NCBI GenBank assembly: GCA_942491955.1
Contig: CALOCV010000017.1
Span: 1-24,322 of the forward strand
From: CALOCV01 sp942491955
GTDB taxonomy: Bacteria > Chlamydiota > Chlamydiia > Chlamydiales > CALOCV01
DNA length: 24,322 nucleotides
Direction: 5' to 3'
Shown: positions 6,098-14,628 of the stretch, in pieces
Position numbering within the stretch: the first letter of the stretch is position 1
Layout of the letters: each line of letters opens with the position of its first letter
Program-made: the position numbers and the translations under genes
Notes under the pieces: generated by a model
Database searches by the model: none
The model's input: only the letters and a program-made list of their open reading frames with translations
Told to the model about the DNA's origin: nothing

Positions 6098-8899
6098 TTA
6101 TCGCGTTTGGTACAATACAGCAAAAGGGATCTTGGTGAGCAAAGTCGAAACAAGAACCTTGCGCTCTTCATCAAACACAATGGTGCGCTGTTCCTTAGTC
6201 AACCGATCGGCATAGGTGGGAGCATCGAGTTGGCGCGGCCAAAGAAGATGAGTATCCCCATAATCGAGAACTCCTTCCCGAAAACACTTAGTAAAAAAAC
6301 GACTCGTAATAATAATAACCGTCTTTTTCTTGCTCTTTCTTGCAAAGGCAATCAAACACTCCCCTTTCTCCCCTATCGCAGGGATCGGTATGTACGAACC
6401 TTTTGTAAATAATAAAGGATCCTCTTTGCGAAGATGCAGCAAGATTCTCATGCAAAACATCTTGATCTTTCCATCCCGCATGTCATGGAGGAAAGGTTCT
6501 ATGCTATCTGCCTCTTCTACCTCTTTTAACCACTCCTTCCGACGAGCATAATAGACGGGATGCCGGTTGTCGGGATCAACAAGACGAAAATCCCATATCT
6601 CGCTCCCCTGATAAAAATCGGGAACACCTGGCGCCGTACACTTCAATACGAGTTGAGAAAGAGAAGTCCACATCCCAAACCGCTGAATAGGTGCAATAAA
6701 TCTAGAAAAATCGGCAAGAAAACGCTTAGAGGCATTTGGATCGAGAATGCTGTGGACAAAGAGATGCACATCCTTTTCATGCGTATCATGCGGATCGACC
6801 CAACTCGTATGCACCTTAGCCTCTTTCATCGCCTTCTTTAAATAGTGATCGATGCGAAGGGTATACTCCTCCCGTTCATAGTCATCCATGGAATCGAACG
6901 GCCACGTAGCAATCAAGGATTGGTAGATCAGATATTCCTCATTCCAATCAGGCGCTTTTTCCTCCTTCTGCTTCCCCTTGTTGAACTGGTGCCAACGCCA
7001 TATCGCCGCTTCCCACTCTTGTGGTATCTCCGAAAGAACATGTAACCGACAACGAGCATCCTCGCTCCTCTTCGTATCATGGGTATAGGTTGTCGAAAGA
7101 GAATAGGGCCAACGCTCTTTGCGCATCTCCATCTTCTCATGAAACGAAGAGATCGAAAGACCAAACCCCCCCAACTCCGAACCCACCTCATTCAATGAAG
7201 CAAGCGGATAACGTCGATAAAATGCCGTATCTTCGATCCCCTTCGCCATAACAGGCCCAGTAAGCTGCTGGAAACGCGTGACAAATTCTTTGTGAAAAGA
7301 TGAAAGAGTGCCTTCTCCTTCTGGGAGAGTCAGGGTAAGTAAATGTTCACATAACGCAAACGCCTTCGACGGAAGGTTTTCATTCAAAGCCTTTGCCTTT
7401 TGAATCACCTCGCGAAGCAAAACATGATCGTATTCCGAAACATAACGTTGATCGGAACGGACATACGTTCGATAAACAGGGAAAAGAGCCAATACCTCTC
7501 GTAAAACATCGTCGAGAATATCGACAGAGAATACCTCTTGCTTGTAATCGGACAATGCCCTACCCAAAAGACGTACCAAACTTTTTCGCTCACTGATGAA
7601 CAACGTGTGAAGAACGATCTCCTTGGATCGATAAGCCACCTCCTGTGCGCCTTGATTCTGACCCGAAAAATTCCGATAAAGCTCATTAAAAGCTTCGTGA
7701 TTTCTCTCTTCGACAAACAACTGGTTCAAAATATTCAGAAATTCATACCCCGTCGTTCCAAAGACAGGCCAATCTATAACTAACGCCTCGTTTTCGGAAA
7801 GGATCTTCTCAACGATGAGATAAAAAGATGCCAAATGCGGTGAAACATCGGCACATGCACGCGCAAGCCGCTCCAAATACCCTTGAGGATCGGCTATGCC
7901 ATCGACATGATCAATACGTAAACCTTCTACCCACCCTTCTTTGATTTTTTCCAAAATCCATCGATGCGTTGCGATAAAAACCTGTTCATTCTGCTGCTGC
8001 AAACTCGCCAACTCATAAATATCGAAAAAACGACGATAATTGATCCGTTCATGCCCCATCCTCCAATAACTCAAACGGTAGTGCTGCTTCCTCAACAACG
8101 CTTTCATCTCCTCAAAACTCTCCACTTCGCCCGGCATCCCATTCATGCGCTCCAAGACTTGCTCCAAGACATGCCGAAAATCGCGCGACTCTCGATGGAG
8201 CCGGTCGAGAGCCTCAGACGTCATGGGAATCTCAATCCCTTGTATCTTATCGCCAAGAATGGCAAATGTCGGCTCAAGGATGTTTTTCCACGATTCTCGA
8301 TGTAAAGGAAACCAACGATCGTAATAGGTGACAAAAAAAATCCCCTTGTCATAAACGATATCGATATCTCCTTCTTCAATCGCCTGATGAAGAATCTTTC
8401 CCAAAACAGGGATCAAAACTTTTTTCCTCGTCAAACGATATGTGGCATCCCATTCGATATCAAAAAAAGCCGCATAAGGAGAAACTTCCCCCTTCTCCAA
8501 AACATCATACCACCAAAGATTCTCTCCCGAAGAAACACACATATGATTGGGAACAATATCGACAAGGAGCGACATGTGAAACCGGTGAAGGATTTTTACA
8601 AAAGAGGCCATCTCCTCCTCACTCCCGATCTCCGGATTCAACTCATCGTAACGAACGACATCATAGCCGTGCAAACTTCCTCGACGAGCCCTTGTTAAAG
8701 GGGAGGTGTAACAGTGAGAAATGCCGAGCGCTGCCCAATAGGGAATAACCTCTTGCGCCTCCCGAAAAGGGAAGCTGCGATTGCACTGAATCCGATAGGT
8801 AGCCACGGGGATCTTTGCAAGAGTATGCTTAGTAACATCGCTCTCTTTCGGGTGTGAATCTCTTCCCCTCTTCTCCAAGGATCTCTTCTCTCCTCTCAT
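6098..8899 (-). CDS. treY: Maltooligosyltrehalose synthase (GH13)
   Basis: A 933-residue enzyme converting the reducing-end glucose of maltodextrin to a trehalosyl unit; TreZ then releases trehalose. Motifs in order: TYRIQ (near residue 35), GISHCYTSPLTRARRGS, LHGYDVVRYDELNPEIG, LLVDIVPNHM with ENLWWYDVLE, nucleophile region GLRIDHVDGIADPQGY, acid/base region YLIVEKILSENE followed by FGTTGYEFLN, GIEDTAFYRRYPL, TTYTHDTKRSEDAR, and GVPDFYQGSEIWDF with LVDPDNRHPV. Length and order are typical of TreY. Coding is intact over 2.8 kb. The ATG at 8899 overlaps the upstream kinase-like gene by 71 bases, so the true start could be a little downstream (the protein core begins near VATYRIQ). No treZ is present in the window. 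Cytoplasmic; tied to glycogen/maltodextrin metabolism. Confidence 0.95.
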   Translation of the reverse strand: MRGEKRSLEKRGRDSHPKESDVTKHTLAKIPVATYRIQCNRSFPFREAQEVIPYWAALGISHCYTSPLTRARRGSLHGYDVVRYDELNPEIGSEEEMASFVKILHRFHMSLLVDIVPNHMCVSSGENLWWYDVLEKGEVSPYAAFFDIEWDATYRLTRKKVLIPVLGKILHQAIEEGDIDIVYDKGIFFVTYYDRWFPLHRESWKNILEPTFAILGDKIQGIEIPMTSEALDRLHRESRDFRHVLEQVLERMNGMPGEVESFEEMKALLRKQHYRLSYWRMGHERINYRRFFDIYELASLQQQNEQVFIATHRWILEKIKEGWVEGLRIDHVDGIADPQGYLERLARACADVSPHLASFYLIVEKILSENEALVIDWPVFGTTGYEFLNILNQLFVEERNHEAFNELYRNFSGQNQGAQEVAYRSKEIVLHTLFISERKSLVRLLGRALSDYKQEVFSVDILDDVLREVLALFPVYRTYVRSDQRYVSEYDHVLLREVIQKAKALNENLPSKAFALCEHLLTLTLPEGEGTLSSFHKEFVTRFQQLTGPVMAKGIEDTAFYRRYPLASLNEVGSELGGFGLSISSFHEKMEMRKERWPYSLSTTYTHDTKRSEDARCRLHVLSEIPQEWEAAIWRWHQFNKGKQKEEKAPDWNEEYLIYQSLIATWPFDSMDDYEREEYTLRIDHYLKKAMKEAKVHTSWVDPHDTHEKDVHLFVHSILDPNASKRFLADFSRFIAPIQRFGMWTSLSQLVLKCTAPGVPDFYQGSEIWDFRLVDPDNRHPVYYARRKEWLKEVEEADSIEPFLHDMRDGKIKMFCMRILLHLRKEDPLLFTKGSYIPIPAIGEKGECLIAFARKSKKKTVIIITSRFFTKCFREGVLDYGDTHLLWPRQLDAPTYADRLTKEQRTIVFDEERKVLVSTLLTKIPFAVLYQTR

Positions 8900-9731
8900 C
8901 TACCCATGTCGCTAAATCGGGATAGCGATGTTCTAGCCACGAATACAGGTTATCCATCTTGTTCGTAAAATCTTGCTTATACAAAACCTCTTCTTTTCTG
9001 TCCCTCTGGCAACGAAATTGCCCAACATCGAGATGGATAAGCCTCCCCTCCCATACTCCCATGTTGTCAATAATATTGGGATCATTATCATGAATCCCTT
9101 CTCGATATTCCTCCCAAAAAAGAGAAAAAAGATCGTTCAACAACGCCTTGCTCCTCTCTTTCTCTCCTCCTTCTTCCCACACCTGAATCGCCTCCCACAA
9201 GGGAATGCCTTTTCTTTGTACAAGATATTGATGCCTCGCCAAATCAATCTCATACCGCCTACCCATCTTATCGTGAATCACAACAGGCATCCCTTCCTCG
9301 GAGAGGTTGAGATGGACATCGAGAAGCGCACAAGATGCAGAAAGCTTCTGGGCTGCCAACTTCCAGCTCTGACAGAAACACTCCCTCTTCTCTTGCTTGT
9401 GCAACATCTTTTTTTGCCACTGCTTTGGAAACAACGACAGCCAACGAACAGGACGATACCTTTGGTACTTAAAAAATTTCAAAACATACTTCCCATCCGC
9501 ACTCGCAAAGACGTACGATTGACACCCTTTGCCCAAATAAAAATATTCCTGGGATAAAGCCTTTTCTACTTCACCACCCTCCACACAAGAAACAACATCC
9601 CAATTCGGATGCCAAACAAATGGTTCGTAAATGTTGTTTAAGGAAAATCCATCCGTCAATCGATAATACAAGCGCCCTAATGGATAAACCATAAGACCCA
9701 TCACTAACAAAAACAATAAACCCGTTCTCAT
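8829..9731 (-). CDS. Membrane-anchored protein-kinase-like-fold protein, function unknown
   Basis: 300 residues. The N-terminus (LLFLLVMGLMVYPLG, about 5-19) is a single membrane anchor. The rest has kinase-like landmarks: a glycine-rich loop LGKGCQSYVF, a lysine strand YVLKFFK, a catalytic-loop-like GIHDNDPNIIDNMGV, and a metal-site strand LIHLDVGQF where DVG replaces DFG. Between these lie basic and Trp-rich stretches. I do not recognise a named family; this looks like a protein-kinase-like (PKL) fold of unknown substrate, and similar proteins may be widespread in environmental chlamydiae (inference). It is cotranscribed with treY (overlap of 71 bases) and diverges from fabI. No ribosome site precedes the ATG; a TAAACT box ends seven bases upstream of it, so the message may be leaderless. 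Confidence 0.65.
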   Translation of the reverse strand: MRTGLLFLLVMGLMVYPLGRLYYRLTDGFSLNNIYEPFVWHPNWDVVSCVEGGEVEKALSQEYFYLGKGCQSYVFASADGKYVLKFFKYQRYRPVRWLSLFPKQWQKKMLHKQEKRECFCQSWKLAAQKLSASCALLDVHLNLSEEGMPVVIHDKMGRRYEIDLARHQYLVQRKGIPLWEAIQVWEEGGEKERSKALLNDLFSLFWEEYREGIHDNDPNIIDNMGVWEGRLIHLDVGQFRCQRDRKEEVLYKQDFTNKMDNLYSWLEHRYPDLATWVDERREEILGEEGKRFTPERERCY

Positions 9732-9775
9732 AAAAACAGTTTAATCAATTCTTCTCTTTTTGTTATACTGCCGCC
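9732..9775. promoter_or_regulatory. 44-bp divergent promoter region between the kinase-like gene and fabI
   Basis: Towards fabI: TTAATC (9741-9746), 17-base spacer, extended -10 TGTTATACT (TATACT 9764-9769), then six bases to the ATG. This puts the predicted transcript start at or next to the A of the ATG, and no ribosome site is present. Towards the kinase-like gene: TAAACT lies six bases before its ATG. Both messages may be leaderless. Confidence 0.5.
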
Positions 9776-10672
9776 ATGATTGGTATCGACCTAAAAGGAA
9801 AGCGCGCCTTCATCGCCGGCGTTGGCGACGACCAAGGATACGGCTGGGCTATCGCCAAAGCTCTCGCCGCCGCAGGAGCAGAAATTCTCGTCGGTACCTG
9901 GACCCCTATTCGAAAAATCTTCCAAACCCAATGGGATAATGGCAAATTCGACGAAAGCCGACGCCTCCCCGATGGAACCCTCTTCTCTATTGACAAAATC
10001 TATTCCCTCGATGCCTCTTACGACACACCCGATGACGTCCCACAAGAAATCAAAGAAAATAAACGCTACAAGGATGTCAGCGGCTATACCATCAGCGAAG
10101 TCGTTCATAGTGTACAAAAAGAATTCGGCTCCATCGATATCCTCGTCCACTCCCTCGCTAACGGTCCCGAAGTCAAAAACCCCCTTCTAGAAACCTCTCG
10201 CCAAGGATACCTCGCAGCTATCAGCGCCTCTGCCTACTCCTTCCTCAGCCTCGTCCGTCACTTCGGCCCCTCAATGTCCAAAGGAGGAAGCGCCATCTCC
10301 CTCACCTACCTCGCCTCAGAAAAAGTCGTACCAGGATACGGCGGAGGGATGAGCTCAGCAAAAGCCGCCCTCGAAAGCGATACCCGTACCCTCGCCTGGG
10401 AAGCCGGTAGAAAATGGGGCATTCGTATCAATACCATCTCCGCAGGCCCCCTCGGATCACGCGCCGCTAAAGCCATCGGTTTCATCCAACGGATGATCGA
10501 TTATACCGAAAAAAATTCCCCCCTCGCTAAACCCATGTCCGCCGACGAAGTCGGTACCGTCAGCGCCTTCCTCGCCTCCCCCCTCTCCAGTGCCATCACA
10601 GGGACAACACTCTATGTCGACCACGGCATGCACACCATGGGCGTCGCTGTCGATAGCCCCTGTTTTCAATGA
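9776..10672 (+). CDS. fabI: Enoyl-[acyl-carrier-protein] reductase (NADH), FabI type
   Basis: 298 residues; reduces trans-2-enoyl-ACP in the last step of each type II fatty acid elongation cycle. It has the SDR-like nucleotide site GVGDDQGYGWAIAKALA (15-31), the insertion near WTPIRKIF typical of the plant/chlamydial branch, LVHSLANGPEV, the active-site tyrosines in SAYSFLSLV and SLTYLASEKVVPGYGGGMSSAKAAL (Lys of the Y-x6-K motif), and NTISAGPLGSRAAKAIG. The ending GTTLYVDHGMHTMGV is complete. Its stop overlaps the next ATG (ATGA, 10669-10672), so translation is probably coupled. Third codon positions are strikingly C-rich compared with neighbours on either side. The start has no ribosome site. 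Confidence 0.97.
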   Translation: MIGIDLKGKRAFIAGVGDDQGYGWAIAKALAAAGAEILVGTWTPIRKIFQTQWDNGKFDESRRLPDGTLFSIDKIYSLDASYDTPDDVPQEIKENKRYKDVSGYTISEVVHSVQKEFGSIDILVHSLANGPEVKNPLLETSRQGYLAAISASAYSFLSLVRHFGPSMSKGGSAISLTYLASEKVVPGYGGGMSSAKAALESDTRTLAWEAGRKWGIRINTISAGPLGSRAAKAIGFIQRMIDYTEKNSPLAKPMSADEVGTVSAFLASPLSSAITGTTLYVDHGMHTMGVAVDSPCFQ

Positions 10673-11541
10673 GATTTTTTCTATTCTTTCTCCTCTTTTC
10701 ACCACCCATCGCCGCTACCTCTTCCCCTCGCCTTATCATCCTCGTTGATGCCCCCCATCTCAACTACTCCTCTCCCTCAACCCTACTACAAACATTGACA
10801 AAACACCCCGCCACAGGATGCAAAGATAGCAGCTTCGGCCACGCATGGCTCATCCTCATCCATCATACCCCAAAAGGACAACTCCTCCTCGAATGCGGCC
10901 ACTCCGGCGAACATACCCCCCCCACTTACTTCGAAACCTTCGCCCAAGCCCTAGAAAATAACAACCCTAACCCCTTCGCCATCTTCTACCAAGATCGCTC
11001 CGATGGCTTCTGCCAACAAGGCAATGGAGGCCACCGCCCCACCCTAGCCGCTCAATTCACCCTCTCCGAACAACAACTCAAAAATATCCTCTCCTTCCTT
11101 AAAGAAGAAAAATATAACTTCCATCGCTACAACGTCATTAACCACCACTGCTGCTCCTTCGTCCGTGAAGTCGCCTCACAAGCCAATATCGACCTCTCCT
11201 CCCCCTCCCCACTACGACTCCCTAACCACTCCCTCCTTATCGAAACCCCAGATACCCTCGAACAATGCCTCTACCACCATATCACCAACGGCACCGCCAA
11301 TAATGTCTCCCACGGCTACTGGCGCTGCCGCCGCTCCTCACCCACATGGCAACGCCTCATCACTACCATCACCCTCTTCCCCAAACGCTACCACCGCCAC
11401 CTCTTGTTTGTGCGGACCAATCCCCCCAAACCCCTCGGGGGGACCAATCCCCCCGAACCCCCGTCGGCGGGGGGACCAATCCCCCCGAACCCCCCGTCGG
11501 CCTCGGGGGGACCAGTCCCCCGAACCCCCGTCGGCCGCTAA
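10669..11541 (+). CDS. Secreted protein with His/Cys motifs and repeat-derived C-terminus
   Basis: 290 residues, unrecognised. An N-terminal signal peptide (FFLFFLLFSPPIAATS) suggests export. Conserved-looking motifs are SSFGHAWLILIHH, LLLECGHSGEH, and much later YNVINHHCCSFVREV. A histidine early and a cysteine in an N-x-H-x-C-C-x-F context late recall permuted papain-like (LRAT/NlpC-P60-type) hydrolases, but this is only a suggestion. The last about 43 residues (TNPPKPLGG, TNPPEPPSAG, GPIPPNPPSASG) are encoded by GC-rich tandem repeats at 11411-11535 and probably replaced the original end. Start overlaps fabI by four bases. Confidence 0.6.
   Translation: MRFFLFFLLFSPPIAATSSPRLIILVDAPHLNYSSPSTLLQTLTKHPATGCKDSSFGHAWLILIHHTPKGQLLLECGHSGEHTPPTYFETFAQALENNNPNPFAIFYQDRSDGFCQQGNGGHRPTLAAQFTLSEQQLKNILSFLKEEKYNFHRYNVINHHCCSFVREVASQANIDLSSPSPLRLPNHSLLIETPDTLEQCLYHHITNGTANNVSHGYWRCRRSSPTWQRLITTITLFPKRYHRHLLFVRTNPPKPLGGTNPPEPPSAGGPIPPNPPSASGGPVPRTPVGR
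11411..11535. repeat. GC-rich tandem hairpin repeat (about four 30-36-bp units)
   Basis: Four imperfect units share the core GGACCAATCCCCCCGAACCC, spaced by CGTCGG-type linkers; the third also has an extra CCTC. Each unit can fold by pairing a GGGGGG run with the CCCCCC run. A further perfect hairpin, GGCCGC/GCGGCC (about 11532-11547), spans the stop codon. The repeats lie inside the reading frame of the preceding gene. 11542-11649 between the convergent genes holds the GCCCTGCCGGC core also seen near 5970 and no gene. Confidence 0.8.
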
Positions 11542-11649
11542 CGCGGCCTCCCCTCTCCCCTTCGCTTATGGCGTTCGTTATCATACAACACTAAATGTGG
11601 AGTGCGCCAGCCCTGCCGGCGTTAACACGGCAGAGGTGTTGACGGAGCT

Positions 11650-13168
11650 CTAGTAGCTTTTGGCGAAGATGGCATCAATGGTGGCGGGTTGGCCCGTGAT
11701 GATGCAGGCGCCTTGGGTGTTGGTTTGGTCAAAGGGAATGCAGCGGATAGAGATTTTGCACTCTTTGAGAAGATCTTCTGTTTTTGAGTCACCACACCAC
11801 TTGGCGCGGACAAAACCGCCGTGGATTTCAGGTTTTTGTGGATTTTTTGGGGTGAAGAAATCTTTGAGCTCTTCCCAAGAGGTGATATCAGTACGGATGT
11901 GTTCGTTGCGATAAGAGATAGCTTGGTTGAAGTAGTGGTCTTGGATGCGCTGGAGTTCTCGGAGAATGGTATCGGAGAGGGTGTTGAGGGGGAATAGTAG
12001 AGCGCTCTTTGGGACTTTTATCGCGAGTGAAGAGAGTGATGGATTGTCCTTCGAGGTCGCGCGGTCCAACTTCAATGCGGATGGGAACGCCTTTCTTGAT
12101 CCACTCCCAATTTTTCTCCCCTCCTCGTCGGTCACGACGATCGACGTGGACAGTGATGGGATCGTTATGGAAAAAGAGGTCGGAGAGGTGGTTTTGGACG
12201 GTGTCGGCGTAGGCGAGGATTTCTTGCTCGAGCTCGGGTTTGGGGATGACGGGGATGATGACGACGTGCTTCGGAGCGATGCGAGGGGGGAGGCAGAGGC
12301 CGTTATCATCGCCATGCACCATGATCATTCCGCCAATGAGACGTGTGGTAACACCCCATGATGTGGTATAGCCAAATTCTTGTTGACCATCTTGGTTGCA
12401 AAACTGGATCCCTTGAGCTTTGGAGAAATTTTGTCCAAGATAGTGGGAAGTACCTCCTTGTAAGGCTTTTCGATCTTGTGTCATGGCTTCGATCGTGAAA
12501 GTGTGGACGGCGCCAGGGAAGCGCTCCCCAGGGGATTTCTCTCCGGTGATGATGGGGATAGCAAGAACTTCTTCGCAAAAGGTTTTGTACATATCAAGCA
12601 TTTGATGAGTCTCTTCGAGGGCTTCTCTTTCTGAGGCATGGACGGTATGCCCCTCCTGCCAGAGGAATTCTGTTGTGCGGAGGAAGAGACGTGGACGCAT
12701 CTCCCATCGGACAACATTGGCCCATTGGTTGATGAGAAGAGGGAGGTCGCGCCAAGATTCAATCCAACGAGAGTAGGCGTCCCCTATGATGGTTTCAGAA
12801 GTTGGGCGGACGATGAGGGGTTCTTCTAAGGGGGCGGCAGGAACGAGTTTTCCATCTTTCTCTTCTAAACGATGGTGGGTAACGACAGCGCATTCTTTAG
12901 CAAATCCTTCGACGTGTTCGGCTTCTTTTTGAAGGAAACTAAGGGGTATAAAGAGGGGAAAATAGGCATTCTCGTGACCGAGGGCTTTGATGCGATCGTC
13001 GAGTTGCCGCTGGATTTTCTCCCAAATGGCATATCCCCAGGGTTTAATGACCATGCTTCCCCTTACAGCGGAATTTTCCGCCATGTCAGCGGCTTTGATG
13101 ACTTGTTGGTACCATTCAGGAAAATCTTCGGATCGTGTGGGGATGATAGCGGTGCGTTCTTTGGTCAT
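11650..13168 (-). CDS. proS: Prolyl-tRNA synthetase, archaeal/eukaryotic-like type (one probable sequencing frameshift)
   Basis: Charges tRNA-Pro. The frame from the ATG at 13168 contains class II motif 1 (PWGYAIWEKIQRQL), RPTSETIIGDAYSRWI, motif 2 (RWEMRPRLFLRTTEFLWQEG), GGTSHYLGQNFSKAQG and motif 3 (MIMVHGDDNGLCLPPRIAP), then the anticodon-binding domain (HVVIIPVIPKP to RIEVGPRDLEGQSITLFTRD). It then loses frame near 11988-11992, where one extra C (minus strand C5) moves it. The correct C-terminus continues in another frame (TLSDTILRELQRIQDHYFNQ, then KWCGDSKTEDLL, IRCIPFD) and ends in the conserved ...FAKSY at 11650. The restored length of about 505 residues suits the family. As the gene is essential, an assembly error is more likely than loss. 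Its start overlaps the yebC stop (TAATG). Confidence 0.93.
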
Positions 13169-13896
13169 TATTCTTCTCCTGGCAACTGCATGTTATGGTA
13201 GACGGCATCGACGTCGTCGAGACCTTCGAGCCATTCGATAAGTTGGTCGTTTTTTTGTGCTATTTCTTCGTCACAGGGGGCAAAGGTTTTGGGGATTCTC
13301 TGGAGAGAGGCTTCTTGTATGGGGATGTTTTCTTGCTCTAGGTTTTCTTTTACGGAATAGAGGTCAGCGGGATCGGTTGTGATGAGAAATAGGTTTTCTT
13401 CTTGTTCGAACCCTTCAGCTCCGGCTTCTGTAGCGGCGAAAAGGAGGGTCTCTTCATCGGCTTGTGTTGTGGAGATTTCAATGACGCCTTTTTGATCAAA
13501 GTTGAACATCACAGATCCTGGAGCTGCAATAGACCCTCCCTTTTTATTGGTTGCGATGCGCATATCGGAGGCGGTTCGATTTTTATTATCGGTCATGGCT
13601 TCAACAATGATTCCGACGCCACCGTGACCGTAGAGTTCATAGACAACGTCATCAAAATTTGCTTGATCGGCGCTGGAAGCCTTTTTGATATTACGTTCGA
13701 CATTGTCATTGGGCATATTGACATCGCGCGCTTTTTGCAGAGCGAGGCGAAGTCTAGGGTTCGTTTTCGGATCATTCCCCCCTATCTTGACAGCACTGAT
13801 GATTTCTTTTGCGATGCGGGAGAATATTTTTCCTTTTTTGACATCGGCACGCCCCTTTTTATGCCGAATATTTGCCCATTTACTGTGTCCAGCCAT
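13168..13896 (-). CDS. yebC: YebC/PmpR/TACO1-family protein
   Basis: 242 residues with the family start MAGHSKWANIRHKKGRADVK, then IFSRIAKEIISAVKIGG, NPRLRLALQKARDVNMPNDN, YELYGHGGVGIIVEAMTDN and NRTASDMRIATNKKGG. Members were described as transcriptional regulators and, more recently, as ribosome-associated factors that ease polyproline stalling; which applies here is unknown. Intact. Stop and the proS ATG share a base (TAATG), suggesting coupling, and the metalloprotease gene ends only 10 bases upstream, so all three are probably one transcript. Corresponds by synteny to CT457. Confidence 0.96.
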   Translation of the reverse strand: MAGHSKWANIRHKKGRADVKKGKIFSRIAKEIISAVKIGGNDPKTNPRLRLALQKARDVNMPNDNVERNIKKASSADQANFDDVVYELYGHGGVGIIVEAMTDNKNRTASDMRIATNKKGGSIAAPGSVMFNFDQKGVIEISTTQADEETLLFAATEAGAEGFEQEENLFLITTDPADLYSVKENLEQENIPIQEASLQRIPKTFAPCDEEIAQKNDQLIEWLEGLDDVDAVYHNMQLPGEE

Positions 13897-13906
13897 ACAT
13901 CTACCT

Positions 13907-14605
13907 CTATACTAATGCGAATTTTGAATGTGTTTTGGTATGGAAAAATTTTTTTTTATTATTATCTATCCATTCTTTTGCAAAGGCATATTCATGAAAC
14001 TCTTTCTCCCTCTGCTTGAATTCTTTGGTATGAATAGATAATTTTCCACTATCTCGTTGGAATTGTGCACGACAGACGTGGTGGAGCATTTCGTGATAGA
14101 TGATAAACGCAATGACATGAAAGGGAACATCGGGATCGTCGAGCTTGCGGTGGATTTTTACGAGGTGGAGGGTATCTTTATAGAGTCCAAAAGTAAAGGT
14201 AGAACGGTGTCTTGTTTGGGCATCGCCAAACCAGGTGATGGCGAGATCGAGCTCTCCTTGAAAATAGGTTTGGATGATATAGAGGTAAATTTCTTCCAGA
14301 TTGTAATATTTCCCTTGGGTTATAAGGTGTTTTTTGGAAGGACGGCGAACGTACTCTTTTTTTCCAATATTTTCTTCGATATAGGCGCGAACAAGGAGCG
14401 GAATGCGCTTTTTTCTCCCTTGAAAATAAGAATGTAAGGCTGCTTGCACCTCTTCTGGGGCGTTGAGAAACATGCGATGCATCGACACTTTTGTACAATG
14501 AGGTTCCCATCGCACGCTCAAAAGGGACGAGGTATTATTATGAACGCGGATTTGAACATTATCGTTAATAAGGGATATTTCCGGTTTTTTTATAAGTAAA
14601 GGCAT
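13907..14605 (-). CDS. SprT-like zinc metalloprotease-domain protein
   Basis: 232 residues from the ATG at 14605 (AAGGA about seven bases upstream; a TTG at 14635 is less likely). The C-terminal half carries the zinc motif YHEMLHH (HExxH) within VIAFIIYHEMLHHVC, followed by HTKEFKQREKEFHEYAFAK, where a third ligand His and helix fit the SprT/WSS1-like arrangement. The middle has LAITWFGDAQTRHRSTFTFGLY, also typical of SprT-like proteins. The N-terminal about 90 residues are not recognisable. Such enzymes cleave DNA-bound or unfolded proteins in other organisms; the substrate here is unknown. First gene of the metalloprotease-yebC-proS run; its upstream region lies within the inverted-repeat element at 14629-14790, which may supply its promoter. 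Confidence 0.75.
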   Translation of the reverse strand: MPLLIKKPEISLINDNVQIRVHNNTSSLLSVRWEPHCTKVSMHRMFLNAPEEVQAALHSYFQGRKKRIPLLVRAYIEENIGKKEYVRRPSKKHLITQGKYYNLEEIYLYIIQTYFQGELDLAITWFGDAQTRHRSTFTFGLYKDTLHLVKIHRKLDDPDVPFHVIAFIIYHEMLHHVCRAQFQRDSGKLSIHTKEFKQREKEFHEYAFAKEWIDNNKKKFFHTKTHSKFALV

Positions 14606-14628
14606 GGTGGATCCTTTATCGTGACCTA

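Noticed and set aside
8973..9557. 194-codon plus-strand frame opposite the kinase-like gene
   Set aside because: Antisense shadow; low-complexity Leu/Pro-rich composition, while the minus strand has ordered motifs.
11411..11535. CRISPR-like array
   Set aside because: Units are contiguous, of uneven length and without unique spacers; it is a plain tandem repeat.
11988..11992. proS as a true pseudogene
   Set aside because: The gene is essential, no second copy is seen, and the rest of both frames is fully conserved; a single-base error explains it better.
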